DNA from: Arthrobacter alkaliphilus
GTDB lineage: Bacteria > Actinomycetota > Actinomycetes > Actinomycetales > Micrococcaceae
DNA length: 64,000 nucleotides
Direction: 5' to 3'
Assembly (NCBI RefSeq): GCF_021483235.1
Contig: NZ_JAKEEC010000001.1
Coordinates: forward strand, 285-64,284
Positions 1 to 11,019 of the stretch are shown in pieces (position 1 is the stretch's first letter; the number at the start of each line of letters is the position of its first letter). The position numbers and the translations under genes were made by a program. Below the pieces are notes generated by a model, which saw nothing but the letters and a program-made list of their open reading frames with translations, was not told the DNA's origin and made no database searches.

Positions 1-230
1 ATCCGAATACTTCCCGAAACAATTCGTTGTTCCGTATTTCTTCGCTGCGATGTTTCAACTTTATTTCATTCATTTCAACTTTGCAAATCCAGGATTTCTC
101 CGAAAATTCACACAAGCGAATCGAATTTCCCAAAGAGTCGATAAATTATCCGATTTCCAGACTTTTGGTCCGAACCGGATTATTCACACTCGATGGGATT
201 TTGTCGCATTTATCCGCTTCAGCGGCAGCG
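1..230. other. AT-rich intergenic region left of tyrS
   Basis: This stretch is visibly much poorer in G+C than the rest of the window. I see no convincing gene in it; the possible reading frames have no family resemblance. It carries short direct repeats around 50-82 (TTTCAACTTT twice) and, on the minus strand, a hairpin near 5-40 with a four-base loop. Its position just beyond the tyrS terminator and its base composition suggest a promoter or leader region for whatever lies to the left, outside the window. Confidence 0.5.
58..87 (-). promoter_or_regulatory. Candidate strong minus-strand promoter (possibly rRNA operon)
   Basis: On the minus strand TTTGCA (82-87) and TAAAGT (58-63) are 18 bp apart, and a stable stem-loop follows at about 5-40. 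An AT-rich upstream region, near-consensus hexamers and a structured leader are typical of rRNA promoters. I recall rRNA operons downstream of tyrS in some Arthrobacter, but the transcribed region lies off the window, so this is inference. Confidence 0.3.
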
Positions 231-236
231 ACTCAG

Positions 237-289
237 AAAACACTACACGCTCCCCCGGAGCCGCGCAAGTCGGCTTCGGAGGAGCGTGT
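237..289 (-). terminator. Intrinsic terminator of tyrS
   Basis: Positions 245-289 form an inverted repeat with about 18-bp arms (ACACGCTCC opposite GGAGCGTGT, two weak pairs) and an 8-9 nt loop. On the minus strand it is followed by a short T run (237-240). It lies about 30 bp past the tyrS stop codon. On the plus strand no T run follows, so it should serve tyrS. Confidence 0.6.
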
Positions 290-319
290 GAGGAGCGTGT
301 AATGAAGAACCGAAGCCCG

Positions 320-1630
320 TCAGGCAGTCACTTCGACAGTGGCCAGGTTCTTCTTGCCGCGGCGCAACAACAGGTACCGGCCGTGAAGCAGTTCCGCCCT
401 GTCGATGACGGCGTCGGGGTCCGTCACCTTGCTGTTGTTCACATAGGCACCGCCCTCCCCCACCGTGCGACGGGCAGCGGACTTGCTCTCGGAGAGTCCG
501 GAAGCGACCAGGAGGTCCACGATGCCGAGACCATCCGCGCCGATGGAGGCGGACGGCAATTCGGCAGTTGCGGATGCCAAGGTCACTTCGTCCAGGACAG
601 AAAGGTCGCCATTGCCGAACAGCGCGGCCGAAGCAGCAATCACCTTCTCCGTCGCGTCCACTCCGTGAACCAGCGAAGTTACTTCGTAGGCGAGCCGGCG
701 CTGGCCCTCGCGTGCGAACGGACGCTCGGCAACGGCGGCTCCAAGTTCCTCAATCTCGGCGCGGCTAAGGAAAGTGAAGACCTTGAGCCGGTCAACGACG
801 TCGGCATCCGCGGTGTTGAGCCAGAACTGGTAGAAGGCGTACGGGCTGCACATGTGGGCGTCGAGCCAAATGGCGTTGCCTTCGCTCTTACCGAACTTGG
901 TGCCGTCCGAGTTGGTGATGAGGGGGGTGCCCAAGGCGTGGACAGTCTTCCCGTCGACCTTGCGGATCAGCTCCGTGCCGCTGGTTAGGTTGCCCCACTG
1001 GTCCGAGCCGCCTGTCTGCAGCACGCACCCGTAGTCGCGGTTGAGCTGGAGGTAGTCCATGCCCTGCAGGATCTGGTAGCTGAACTCGGTGTAGCTGATG
1101 CCCTCATCGGAGCTCAGGCGGGAGGCAACAGCATCCTTGCGGAGCATGGTGCCCACGCGGAAGTGCTTGCCGATATCGCGCAGGAAATCGATGGCGCTCA
1201 GGGGCGCGGTCCAGTCAAGGTTGTTCACCATGCGCGCGGCGTTGTCTCCCTCGAAGCTGAGGAAGCGGCGCACCTGGGCCTGGAGGTAGCCGACCCACTC
1301 CGACACGGTGTCCTTGGTGTTCAAGGTGCGTTCCGCCGTCGGGCGCGGGTCACCGATCAGGCCGGTGGAGCCGCCCACCAGGCCAAGCGGCTTGTGGCCG
1401 GCCAATTGAAGGCGCCGCATGAGCAGGAGTTGAACAAGGTTGCCAAGGTGCAGGGACGGAGCCGTCGGGTCGAAGCCACAGTAATACGTGATCGGGTCCC
1501 CGCCGAGCAGCTTTTCCAATTCCGTTTCGTCGGTGGAAACGTGGATAAGGCCGCGCCATTTGAGCTCTTGCCAGATATTGGCAAAGCTCGGGTCGTTGTG
1601 CTGGGACTCGAGGTTGTTTACGTGTGACAC
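320..1630 (-). CDS. tyrS: Tyrosine--tRNA ligase
   Basis: This cytoplasmic class I aminoacyl-tRNA synthetase charges tRNA-Tyr with tyrosine using ATP. The 436-residue protein has the HIGH-type motif as HLGN (61-64), the KMSKS-type loop as KFGKS (about 245-249) and a C-terminal S4 RNA-binding domain in the last 65 or so residues, the usual bacterial TyrS layout. The start is GTG at 1630: a TAACTT hexamer lies 7 nt upstream and there is no Shine-Dalgarno, so the mRNA is probably leaderless. A longer in-frame reading overlaps the upstream helicase gene and has no TyrS-like sequence. It follows the HelR-type gene by 20 bp and ends before a clear terminator. Confidence 0.95.
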   Translation of the reverse strand: MSHVNNLESQHNDPSFANIWQELKWRGLIHVSTDETELEKLLGGDPITYYCGFDPTAPSLHLGNLVQLLLMRRLQLAGHKPLGLVGGSTGLIGDPRPTAERTLNTKDTVSEWVGYLQAQVRRFLSFEGDNAARMVNNLDWTAPLSAIDFLRDIGKHFRVGTMLRKDAVASRLSSDEGISYTEFSYQILQGMDYLQLNRDYGCVLQTGGSDQWGNLTSGTELIRKVDGKTVHALGTPLITNSDGTKFGKSEGNAIWLDAHMCSPYAFYQFWLNTADADVVDRLKVFTFLSRAEIEELGAAVAERPFAREGQRRLAYEVTSLVHGVDATEKVIAASAALFGNGDLSVLDEVTLASATAELPSASIGADGLGIVDLLVASGLSESKSAARRTVGEGGAYVNNSKVTDPDAVIDRAELLHGRYLLLRRGKKNLATVEVTA

Positions 1631-1637
1631 GACTTCT

Positions 1638-1643
1638 AAGTTA
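1638..1643 (-). promoter_or_regulatory. Leaderless -10 element of tyrS
   Basis: TAACTT on the minus strand, exactly 7 nt before the GTG start of tyrS. No clear -35 is seen. It lies in the short gap after the helR-type gene, so tyrS may have its own promoter. Confidence 0.45.
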
Positions 1644-1650
1644 GCAGTAC

Positions 1651-3879
1651 TCAGCGCTCGATACCCGCCGGCAACGGAGCGGCGGAAATGAGGCGCAACC
1701 GTTGGGTCGGACGGGTCATGGCTACGTAAAGGTCCCCGACCTTCCCATGTTCGTGGTTCAGCATGGCAGCAGGCTCGAGGACCACGACCCCGTCGAACTC
1801 GAGGCCCTTGGCTTCCTTCGGGCTGATGACCACGATGTCCTGCGAGTAGCTCCCCGCTCCGGTGCCCACGCGGGCGCCATAGACCCCGCGGAGGGCGGCC
1901 GCAGCCCGGGGCAAGAGGGCGCCGTCGGCAATCACGGCAAGGAGGCCGCCGTCGATCGCTTCCAGTTCCTCCGGAAGGACCTCCACGAGCCGGTCGACGA
2001 TCTCCGCTTCGTCCACGCGGTCCACGATGGGCGACCATTTGCCTTCGCGAACGGCCTTGGGAGCCGAAACAACCAGCCCGGCGCGATTTGCCATGCGGAC
2101 TGCCGCTTCGGCGATCTGCGAAGGGGTGCGGTAGTTCACGGTGAGTTCTTCGAGCTGCCAGCGGTCCCCGAACGACGGCGCGAGGGCACTCTGCCAGGAA
2201 TTCGCACCGGCCGAGGAACTCGTCTGGGCGATGTCGCCGACAATCGTGAAGGACTTCAGCGGGCAGCGGCGGACCAGCAGCCGCCACTGCATGGGCGAGA
2301 GCTCCTGCGCTTCGTCCACCACAATGTGCCCGAACGCCCACGAACGGTCGCTCGTGGCTCGTTCAGCGGCAGTCAGCCGTGCTTCGCGCTCCTGGTTCTG
2401 GTCCGCCAGTTCCTCGGCCGTCATCAAGACATCGACACCCATGGCCTCCATGTTGGCCAGGGTCTGCTTGGCGTTGGCAACGTCACGGGCACGGTCGTGC
2501 TCTTGCTGTGCCAAGCCCCTGCCGGCGGCGGGATCAAGCTCGCCGAGGAGCTCAGCGGCCTCGTCGAGCAGCGGAACATCCGCTTCGGTCCACGGGGCGT
2601 CCGCCGGGCGAAGCAGGAGGGCGCGCTGCTCCGGCGTGAGGTGCGGGGTGCAGGCTTCCAGGATGGCCGGCTTGCTGAAGAGCTCGGAAACGAGCTTCTC
2701 GGGCGTCATCGGCATCCAGCACAGGTTCAGGACGATCCTGACGTCGCGTGCCGAGCGCACGTCTTCGGCGAGGTAGGAACGGTCGGCGTTGTTGCCGATG
2801 TTCGATTCCTCGACAATCTCGGTGAGCTGCTCCGTGAGCTCCCTCAGCAGGATCTTCACGAACGTCACGCGTGCTTCGTTGTGCGGTTTGCCGGTGGCGC
2901 GTGCCCTGTCCCGGGCGCGGCGGACCTGCCGGACGGTCAGCGTGAGCTTGCGGGAATCAACCTCGAGGATGCGGTCCTCGGCGGGAGTCCTCTGCCGGTT
3001 GGCCACGGCATTCGCGATCACGTCCGCCATGTTCAGCTTGCCCTTGAGCGCAGCGACATCGGGGTCCTGTTCCGGGACAGCATGGATCCCGGGCATGAGG
3101 CGGCCAAGGCTCGCCATGACGACGCCGGTCTCGCCGAGCGAAGGCAGGACGCGCTCGATGTAGTGCATGAACGACGACGACGGGCCGACGAGCAGCACGC
3201 CCGCCGACTTCAGGCGGTCACGGTGGGTGTACAGCAGGTAGGCGGCGCGGTGGAGGGCAACGGCGGTCTTGCCGGTACCGGGACCTCCTTGGACCACCAG
3301 TGCTCCCGACATGGACGAACGGATGATCCGGTCCTGCTCGGACTGGATGGTGCCGACAATGTCCGACATGCGGCCGGTCCGCTTCGAATTCAGTGCGGCA
3401 AGGAGTGCGCCCTCGCCCTGGAGTGATTCGTTGTCCGCCAGCAGGCTGGCATCCAGGACGTCGTCCTCGATCGCCTTGACCTCCCGGCCCTGCAGGATCA
3501 GGTGGCGACGGCGGCGGACGCCCTGCCGGTCGAAGGCGGTCGCCTGGTAGAAGTGGCCGGCTTCGGGGGCGCGCCAGTCGACCATGAGCCTCTGGAGGTC
3601 TGCCGTGGACAGCCCGATGCGCCCGATGTATTGCGCCTCTCCGCTGTCCAGGTCAAGGCGCCCGAACACGAGACGGTCGTCGACGGCGTCGAGCTGGGCC
3701 AGGCGGTCCTCGTACAGGGCCGCGAAGGCGTCCCTCTCGGAAACGTTCTGCATGGTGCCCACCGCTCCGGCGCGCCGGACCTGCGCGAGCTGTTGGCGCT
3801 TTTCCTCGCGCAGCTCATCCAGGCGCGAGTAGAGACCGGCCACGTACTCCCGCTCGTGGATCAAATCAGCGTCGTGCAT
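1651..3879 (-). CDS. helR: HelD/HelR-type RNA polymerase recycling ATPase
   Basis: This 742-residue UvrD/Rep-like superfamily 1 ATPase belongs to the actinobacterial HelD group, which pushes into RNA polymerase channels to free stalled enzyme; some members (HelR) displace rifamycins. Visible features are an N-terminal charged coiled-coil (about 1-65), the Walker A motif GGPGTGKT (198-205), a motif II-like VVDEAQE (about 520), GDIAQTSS, and C-terminal motifs around GLEFDGVVVLEP and YVAMTRP. The start ATG has AGGGGA 8 nt upstream. I looked for the rifamycin-associated inverted element upstream and did not find it. A GACGG-A-CCGTC palindrome sits at about 3904-3914, just upstream of the ribosome-binding site. 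The family is clear; the HelR subclass is inferred from overall similarity. Confidence 0.85.
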   Translation of the reverse strand: MHDADLIHEREYVAGLYSRLDELREEKRQQLAQVRRAGAVGTMQNVSERDAFAALYEDRLAQLDAVDDRLVFGRLDLDSGEAQYIGRIGLSTADLQRLMVDWRAPEAGHFYQATAFDRQGVRRRRHLILQGREVKAIEDDVLDASLLADNESLQGEGALLAALNSKRTGRMSDIVGTIQSEQDRIIRSSMSGALVVQGGPGTGKTAVALHRAAYLLYTHRDRLKSAGVLLVGPSSSFMHYIERVLPSLGETGVVMASLGRLMPGIHAVPEQDPDVAALKGKLNMADVIANAVANRQRTPAEDRILEVDSRKLTLTVRQVRRARDRARATGKPHNEARVTFVKILLRELTEQLTEIVEESNIGNNADRSYLAEDVRSARDVRIVLNLCWMPMTPEKLVSELFSKPAILEACTPHLTPEQRALLLRPADAPWTEADVPLLDEAAELLGELDPAAGRGLAQQEHDRARDVANAKQTLANMEAMGVDVLMTAEELADQNQEREARLTAAERATSDRSWAFGHIVVDEAQELSPMQWRLLVRRCPLKSFTIVGDIAQTSSSAGANSWQSALAPSFGDRWQLEELTVNYRTPSQIAEAAVRMANRAGLVVSAPKAVREGKWSPIVDRVDEAEIVDRLVEVLPEELEAIDGGLLAVIADGALLPRAAAALRGVYGARVGTGAGSYSQDIVVISPKEAKGLEFDGVVVLEPAAMLNHEHGKVGDLYVAMTRPTQRLRLISAAPLPAGIER

Positions 3880-4036
3880 CGAATCGTTCCCCTATCGAAA
3901 AAGACGGACCGTCCATTCTACAGCGGTTTTGCTTGACGTGGGTGAAACTGCCTCCACGCCGGTGCGTCACACAATGTTCACCCTGCGCTAACCTCCTGAG
4001 CTTTTCCCTCCGCACCGGGGGTGCTTCAATGCTGCA

Positions 4037-4672
4037 ATGCAGCACGACGTTGCCCTCACCCGACACGGCATCAGCCTGGTCCCGCTCTCCCCCGCCCATG
4101 CCGGCCCGCTCTTCGATTTCGTGGACCCCGGGATGTGGTCCGGCATGGCCGCTGACCAGCCGCTGAACGCTATGGAACTCGCCGAACTCTTCGCCGCCCG
4201 CCTCGAAGACCCGGCAACCGTGCCGTTCGCCGTCGTCGAGCAGCGGACCGGAGCGCTGCTCGGAACCACGTCCCTGTGCGAGTACAGTCCGCGCCAGCAG
4301 CGCGTGGAAATCGGCGGTACTTTCTACGGGCGCCCGTTCTGGGGCAGCCACGTCAATCCGGCCGCGAAGCAACTGTTGCTTGCGTATTCCTTCGAGGTGC
4401 TGGACGTCCACCGGGTTGCCTTCCGCTGCGACGCCCGCAATGCGCGCAGCGCCTCTGCTATCCAGAGGCTCGGGGCCAGTTACGAGGGCACCCTGCGCGG
4501 GCACCGCTTCGCTCCCGACGGCAGCCGTTGCGACACGGCCGTCTTCTCGATACTGCGCGACGAATGGCCCCACGTGCGCGCTTCCCTGCTTGACCGCCTC
4601 GCACCGTTCGAATTGGCCGACAACCACTGTGCCTATGTCGCCGAGCCTGCCCGGACCGAACACGCCGCGTAA
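4037..4672 (+). CDS. GNAT family N-acetyltransferase (RimJ/RimL-like)
   Basis: A 211-residue GNAT protein expected to transfer an acetyl group from acetyl-CoA to an amine. The C-terminal half has the RimJ/RimL pattern: VEIGGTFYGRPFWGSHVNPAAK, then a stretch ending NARSASAIQRLGASYEGTLRGHR, matching the acetyl-CoA loop and the conserved asparagine/leucine-glycine turn of the family. The substrate cannot be told. The ATG at 4037 has a G-rich ribosome-binding sequence (GGGGGTG) about 12 nt upstream. It stands alone, divergent from the helR-type gene and convergent with the MPG gene, which starts its stop region 19 bp away. Confidence 0.8.
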   Translation: MQHDVALTRHGISLVPLSPAHAGPLFDFVDPGMWSGMAADQPLNAMELAELFAARLEDPATVPFAVVEQRTGALLGTTSLCEYSPRQQRVEIGGTFYGRPFWGSHVNPAAKQLLLAYSFEVLDVHRVAFRCDARNARSASAIQRLGASYEGTLRGHRFAPDGSRCDTAVFSILRDEWPHVRASLLDRLAPFELADNHCAYVAEPARTEHAA

Positions 4673-4691
4673 GCGCCGCCTCGCCAGCCCG

Positions 4692-5354
4692 CTATAAAGG
4701 CTTCCCGACGGCGCGGCTCCGGCCCGGCTTGTACCTGGACACGGTCGGGTCCCCATCGAGCCAGAACCGCCACGGGTAGTCGGCTGAACCGCCATGGCCC
4801 GACACTCCTACCCGGACTCCCCTGGCGACTGCCGATGGTGCGGCCGGGTTGACCGGAAGTTCGAGTCCGAAAGGCTCGGCCAGGGCATCCCGTCCGCTGT
4901 CCGCGGTGGTCAGCCCCATCGCGGACGCCAGCCGGGCAGGCCCGCTGGCAAGATCGATGGGCGATTTCGACGCCGGACGGCGGGATCGTGCCAGGCTGTG
5001 GCCGGCCACCACCTCACCGGCCCGCAACAGCAGCGCGGAGGCAACGCCGTCGGGACCGCAGACAATGTTGGCGCAATAGTGCATGCCATACGTGAAGTAC
5101 ACATAGAGGTGGCCTGCCGGACCGAACATGGGAGCGTTCCGGGCGGTCGGGCCGCCGAAGGTATGGGACCCGGGATCGGGTTGGGCCGAGTCCCGCGGAC
5201 CCAGGTACGCTTCCACCTCGCTGAGCCGGACGGACACCGTGCCCTCCGGCGTCCGGTGGCTCAACACGGCACCGAGGAGCAAAGGGGCAACGTCGCGCGG
5301 ATCACCGGACAGTATGGCCCTGATGGCTTCAGGTGATGCACCCTGCGTTGTCAT
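4692..5354 (-). CDS. DNA-3-methyladenine glycosylase (AAG/MPG family)
   Basis: This 220-residue monofunctional DNA glycosylase removes 3-methyladenine and other alkylated or deaminated purines in base excision repair. It has the AAG/MPG hallmarks: SEVEAYLGPRDSAQ with the catalytic glutamate (about 47-60), HTFGGPTARNAPMFGPAGHLYVYF, and TYGMHYCANIVC. The C-terminal LASGPARLASAMG and PWRFW segments are also typical. Its ATG is 6 nt after TAGTGT, indicating a leaderless transcript. It is divergent from the Ada-AlkA fusion across only 93 bp, which places two alkylation-repair glycosylases at one control region. Confidence 0.9.
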   Translation of the reverse strand: MTTQGASPEAIRAILSGDPRDVAPLLLGAVLSHRTPEGTVSVRLSEVEAYLGPRDSAQPDPGSHTFGGPTARNAPMFGPAGHLYVYFTYGMHYCANIVCGPDGVASALLLRAGEVVAGHSLARSRRPASKSPIDLASGPARLASAMGLTTADSGRDALAEPFGLELPVNPAAPSAVARGVRVGVSGHGGSADYPWRFWLDGDPTVSRYKPGRSRAVGKPL

Positions 5355-5360
5355 GCCCAG

Positions 5361-5366
5361 ACACTA
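5361..5366 (-). promoter_or_regulatory. Leaderless -10 element of the MPG gene
   Basis: TAGTGT on the minus strand, 6 nt before the ATG at 5354, with no Shine-Dalgarno between. Confidence 0.45.
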
Positions 5367-5447
5367 GCAAGAATCCGCCACATGGACCGCGCCGGCGATG
5401 TCCGATTTCCGCTAGGACCGGGCTGCTAAGCCTGCGAGGATGAAGTC

Positions 5448-7010
5448 ATGGACTTTTGGCAACGCTACCGCGCCATTGATGCGCGGGATCCCCGGTTCGA
5501 CGGCCAGTTCTTCACGGCCGTCCGCTCGACGGGCATCTATTGCCGGCCGTCGTGCCCGGCCCGGACACCCAAGGCCGAAAATGTGACGTTCTACGAGACG
5601 TCGGCCGCCGCTCACGAGGCCGGGTACCGGGCGTGCAAACGCTGCCTGCCGGAGGCGGTCCCCGGCACCCCGGCCTGGAACCTGCGCTCGGACGTCGCCG
5701 GGAGGGCGATGCGGCTCATCAACGACGGCGCGATCTCCCGGGTGGGCGTCGAAGGACTCGCTAACAGGCTGGGCTATTCCTCCCGCCAGCTCAACAGGAT
5801 CCTCAGCCATGAACTCGGTGCCGGGCCGCTGTCCTTGGCGCGGGCCAGCAGGGCGCAGACTGCCAGGACGCTTCTGGTCTCCACCCCGATGAAGCTGGCG
5901 GACGTGGCGTTCGCTGCCGGGTTCAACAGCGTCCGCCAGTTCAACGACACCATCAACGAAGTGTTTGCCCTGACTCCCTCGGCGCTTCGGGCCACCGCGA
6001 AGCCCGTCGGCCATCAGGACAGGCAGGGCGAGGCCACTTCCCTGACCCTCAACCTCCCCTACCGGGAGCCTTTCGATACGGGAATTTTCGATTTCCTTGC
6101 CGCGCGTGCCATTCCCGGAATCGAGCTGGCGGGTCCCGCCAGCTATTCGCGGACTCTGCGCTTGCCCCACGGCAATGCGGCGTTCACGGTGGAGCACGAC
6201 GCCGGGGCGCGCGGCGCGCTGAGGCTCGCCGTCACCACCTTTGACCTCCACGATCTTCCCGTGCTGTTGAGCCGGGTGCGGCGATTGTTCGATCTCGACG
6301 CCGATCCCGGGGCCGTGGACGAGGCGTTGGCCTCCGACGCCAGGCTCGCCCCGTCGGTCCGCGAAACGCCCGGGATCCGGGTTCCGGGCGCCGTGGATCC
6401 CGAGGAACTCCTGATCCGGGCGATGATCGGCCAGCAGATCACAGTAGCCGCGGCACGCACCGCTCTGGGCCAGCTTTCCGACGCCGGAACCCGCCTGCCG
6501 GAGGGGCACGCGGGACACTCACTGGGCCTGGACCGTTTGTTTCCCACTCCGGGAGAAATCGCCGATGCCGGCCGGGGACTGCTCAAAGGCCCGCAGCGAC
6601 GCATAGATTCCGTGCTGGCCGCGGCAAGCGCACTGGCTACCGGAGAGCTTGGCTTCGACTATGGCGACGACCCCCAAACGCTCGCCGACAAGCTGTTGCC
6701 GCTGCCCGGCGTCGGGCCTTGGACCGTGGGCTACGTGGCGATGAGGGTCATCGGCGCCCCGGACGTCTTCCTCGCCAACGATGCAGCGGTGCGGAACGGG
6801 CTCAAGAACCTGGCTGCCGCGGAAGGGCTGCCTGCCGACTTCCGCAACGTGAGCCCATGGCGTTCCTACGCCACGATGCACCTGTGGCGGGCAGCGGCAC
6901 GTAAGCGCGGCGGCACTACCTCGCTGCCGGAACGCCCGATGGCCACGGGAGAAGTTCCGGCAAGTCAACACCGTCCGCGTCGGCCGAGGCCCGCAGGCTC
7001 CCCAGGGTAG
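5448..7010 (+). CDS. alkA: Ada-AlkA fusion: methyl-phosphotriester sensor/regulator with 3-methyladenine glycosylase II
   Basis: A 520-residue fusion. Residues 1-75 form an Ada-type zinc domain with four cysteines (IYCRPSC and ACKRCLP) that in Ada accepts methyl groups from phosphotriesters. Residues about 85-180 are an AraC-type helix-turn-helix. The rest is AlkA: an N-terminal domain, then HhH-GPD with [15 protein letters not shown] and the catalytic aspartate in LANDAAV. No O6-methylguanine methyltransferase domain (PCHR) is present. The protein probably senses alkylation, activates its own region and excises alkylated bases. The ATG has GAGGA 8 nt upstream. Its 3' end overlaps the convergent gene below by 95 bp. 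Confidence 0.92.
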   Translation: MDFWQRYRAIDARDPRFDGQFFTAVRSTGIYCRPSCPARTPKAENVTFYETSAAAHEAGYRACKRCLPEAVPGTPAWNLRSDVAGRAMRLINDGAISRVGVEGLANRLGYSSRQLNRILSHELGAGPLSLARASRAQTARTLLVSTPMKLADVAFAAGFNSVRQFNDTINEVFALTPSALRATAKPVGHQDRQGEATSLTLNLPYREPFDTGIFDFLAARAIPGIELAGPASYSRTLRLPHGNAAFTVEHDAGARGALRLAVTTFDLHDLPVLLSRVRRLFDLDADPGAVDEALASDARLAPSVRETPGIRVPGAVDPEELLIRAMIGQQITVAAARTALGQLSDAGTRLPEGHAGHSLGLDRLFPTPGEIADAGRGLLKGPQRRIDSVLAAASALATGELGFDYGDDPQTLADKLLPLPGVGPWTVGYVAMRVIGAPDVFLANDAAVRNGLKNLAAAEGLPADFRNVSPWRSYATMHLWRAAARKRGGTTSLPERPMATGEVPASQHRPRRPRPAGSPG

Positions 7011-7653
7011 GCGTCCGCCCGGCGAGCCAGGCTGCGATGTCGGTGATCATTCCGTTGATCGCAATGGATTGCCGCCCCGAGCCGATGACCAGCTGCGGCA
7101 GGCCCAGGGGCTGAAGCACGAATTTCTGGTCCGCCGGGACACGGGCCGAGAGGAAATCGAAGAGGTGCTCGCAGAACTGCCGGCTCCAGCTTTCCGGGCC
7201 GCGCCCGATTCCCAGGTCCGTGACGTGGATGACCAGTTCGCGCCAGAGGGCCAGGCCGCCGTCGAGCACGGTTCCATTCCGGAAGCTGATCCGGGTGTTC
7301 CAGCCGGAGTCCCCAAGCCCGTCGAAGGCTCGCAGGACGCGCGACAGGGCCGCGTCGATGGCGTCGCGGTGTTCGGCGATGCTGTGGCCCGCCGCCAGCT
7401 CGATGGCCTTGGTACGGCCTTCGTAGCCGCCGTCGTAGATGTCGATCATCTCGCCGCGTGCGGCGTATTCAAGTTGCCTGGCCATTGCGTTCGAGATGCC
7501 GGTGAGGTGGGCCAGCACGTGACCGCGGGTCCACCCTGGTAGCTCGGAAGGGGCTTTGACATCGGCGTCGTCGAGTTTGGCGACAACGTCGGTGACAGTG
7601 CCGGCTGCTTTGTGGAGCTCGGCAAGAAGCGCTGAGGTGGTGATCTCGGTCAT
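6916..7653 (-). CDS. Maleylpyruvate isomerase family mycothiol-dependent enzyme
   Basis: A 245-residue protein of the DinB-like mycothiol-dependent maleylpyruvate isomerase family. The N-terminal helical bundle shows [31 protein letters not shown], the family's signature region with a metal-binding histidine. [13 protein letters not shown] contains a further conserved histidine. The true substrate is unknown; these enzymes are named after one characterised member and many act on other thiol adducts. A leaderless -10 (TACTAT) lies 6 nt before the ATG. The last 32 codons overlap the end of the convergent Ada-AlkA gene. Confidence 0.8.
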   Translation of the reverse strand: MTEITTSALLAELHKAAGTVTDVVAKLDDADVKAPSELPGWTRGHVLAHLTGISNAMARQLEYAARGEMIDIYDGGYEGRTKAIELAAGHSIAEHRDAIDAALSRVLRAFDGLGDSGWNTRISFRNGTVLDGGLALWRELVIHVTDLGIGRGPESWSRQFCEHLFDFLSARVPADQKFVLQPLGLPQLVIGSGRQSIAINGMITDIAAWLAGRTPTLGSLRASADADGVDLPELLPWPSGVPAAR

Positions 7654-7659
7654 AGCGCC

Positions 7660-7665
7660 ATAGTA
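7660..7665 (-). promoter_or_regulatory. Leaderless -10 element of the isomerase-like gene
   Basis: TACTAT on the minus strand, 6 nt before the ATG at 7653. Confidence 0.45.
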
Positions 7666-7695
7666 GCCGAGAGAGTTAACGGTGCTTAACGCAAA

Positions 7696-7752
7696 CGAGT
7701 TGGCATTTCACGGCGATGCTCACGAAAAACATTGCCGCGAAATGCCAACTCG
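7696..7752. repeat. Long near-perfect palindrome (REP-like), possible argH terminator
   Basis: Arms 7696-7718 and 7730-7752 are each 23 nt and pair at 21 of 23 positions around an 11-nt loop (CTCACGAAAAA). The first 14 bases of the arm, CGAGTTGGCATTTC, pair perfectly. It starts 8 bp past the argH stop. There is no T tract, so it may be a dispersed palindromic element that also blocks transcription or protects the mRNA 3' end. No second copy was noticed in this window. Confidence 0.7.
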
Positions 7753-7759
7753 CGCGTCG

Positions 7760-10380
<2,621 letters not shown>

Positions 10381-10429
10381 GAGAGGGCTCCTTTGTTGTT
10401 GCTTGGTTCTTTTGAGTCAAATCTTGGGT

Positions 10430-10444
10430 CGGGCCGAAGGCCCG
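10430..10444 (-). other. Small tetraloop hairpin between argR and argG
   Basis: On the minus strand CGGGC-CTTCG-GCCCG forms a short very stable stem with a UUCG loop. No T run follows, so it is not a standard terminator. It may be a processing or stability element between argR and argG. Confidence 0.35.
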
Positions 10445-10482
10445 GGTGGGTCCGGCCGGAATGGTTCGCTCGCCGGCCTTGG

Positions 10483-11019
10483 CTAGTTCCCCGGTCCGGC
10501 GTCCTGGGCCAGCTGGAGGAACCGGGCTGCCAGTTCGGCGCCGCCGTCCGGATCCCTGGCCACCAAAAGCACGGTGTCATCGCCTGCGATCGTACCCAAT
10601 ACAGACGGCATCACCGAGTGGTCGATGGCCAAGGCGAGGAAGTTGGCGGCACCCGGCGGCGTCCGCAGCACCACGATGTTCCCGGAAGCTTCGGCGGTCA
10701 CGAGCAACTCGCCGCAAAGGCGCGACAGGCGCGCGTCCAGGATTTCCTGGGTGACACCGCTCTTTGCATTGCGGTCCCCACCTTCGCCGGGGACCGCGTA
10801 GACCAGTGCACCGTCCTTGCCCCGAACGCGGACCGCCCCCAGTTCCACGAGGTCCCTGGAGAGGGTCGCTTGGGTGACCTGCACGCCGTCGTCCGCCAGC
10901 AAAGCGGCCAGCTCGGCCTGCGAGCGCACCGACTCACCGGTCAGGATCGCGGTGATCCGCGCCTGCCGGGCAATCTTGGTGGCGGGGCTGGCGCCTTGCG
11001 CCGCAGCATGGGTGGACAC
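10483..11019 (-). CDS. argR: Arginine repressor
   Basis: The arginine-responsive repressor of the operon it sits in. The 178-residue protein has the N-terminal winged helix-turn-helix ([20 protein letters not shown], with the conserved SR pair) and a C-terminal hexamerisation and arginine-binding domain containing [15 protein letters not shown]. The GTG start overlaps the argF stop by one base (TAGTG). Its likely target is the pair of ARG-box-like sites upstream of argC at 16448-16485, making an autoregulated operon. Confidence 0.95.
   Translation of the reverse strand: MSTHAAAQGASPATKIARQARITAILTGESVRSQAELAALLADDGVQVTQATLSRDLVELGAVRVRGKDGALVYAVPGEGGDRNAKSGVTQEILDARLSRLCGELLVTAEASGNIVVLRTPPGAANFLALAIDHSVMPSVLGTIAGDDTVLLVARDPDGGAELAARFLQLAQDAGPGN

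Noticed and set aside
1631..2341. Extended tyrS reading frame
   Set aside because: The extra 237 codons lie antisense-free but out of frame inside the helR-type gene and look like frame-shifted coding sequence; TyrS begins at GTG 1630.
3880..4030. Rifamycin-associated element upstream of the HelR-type gene
   Set aside because: No 19-bp GGGGC..GCAAGCC-type inverted repeat is present. Only a short GACGG-A-CCGTC palindrome was found, so rifamycin control is not supported.
10430..10444. Terminator between argR and argG
   Set aside because: The UUCG hairpin is followed by ACCCAAGATTT rather than a T run, and argG is in the same operon, so termination is unlikely.
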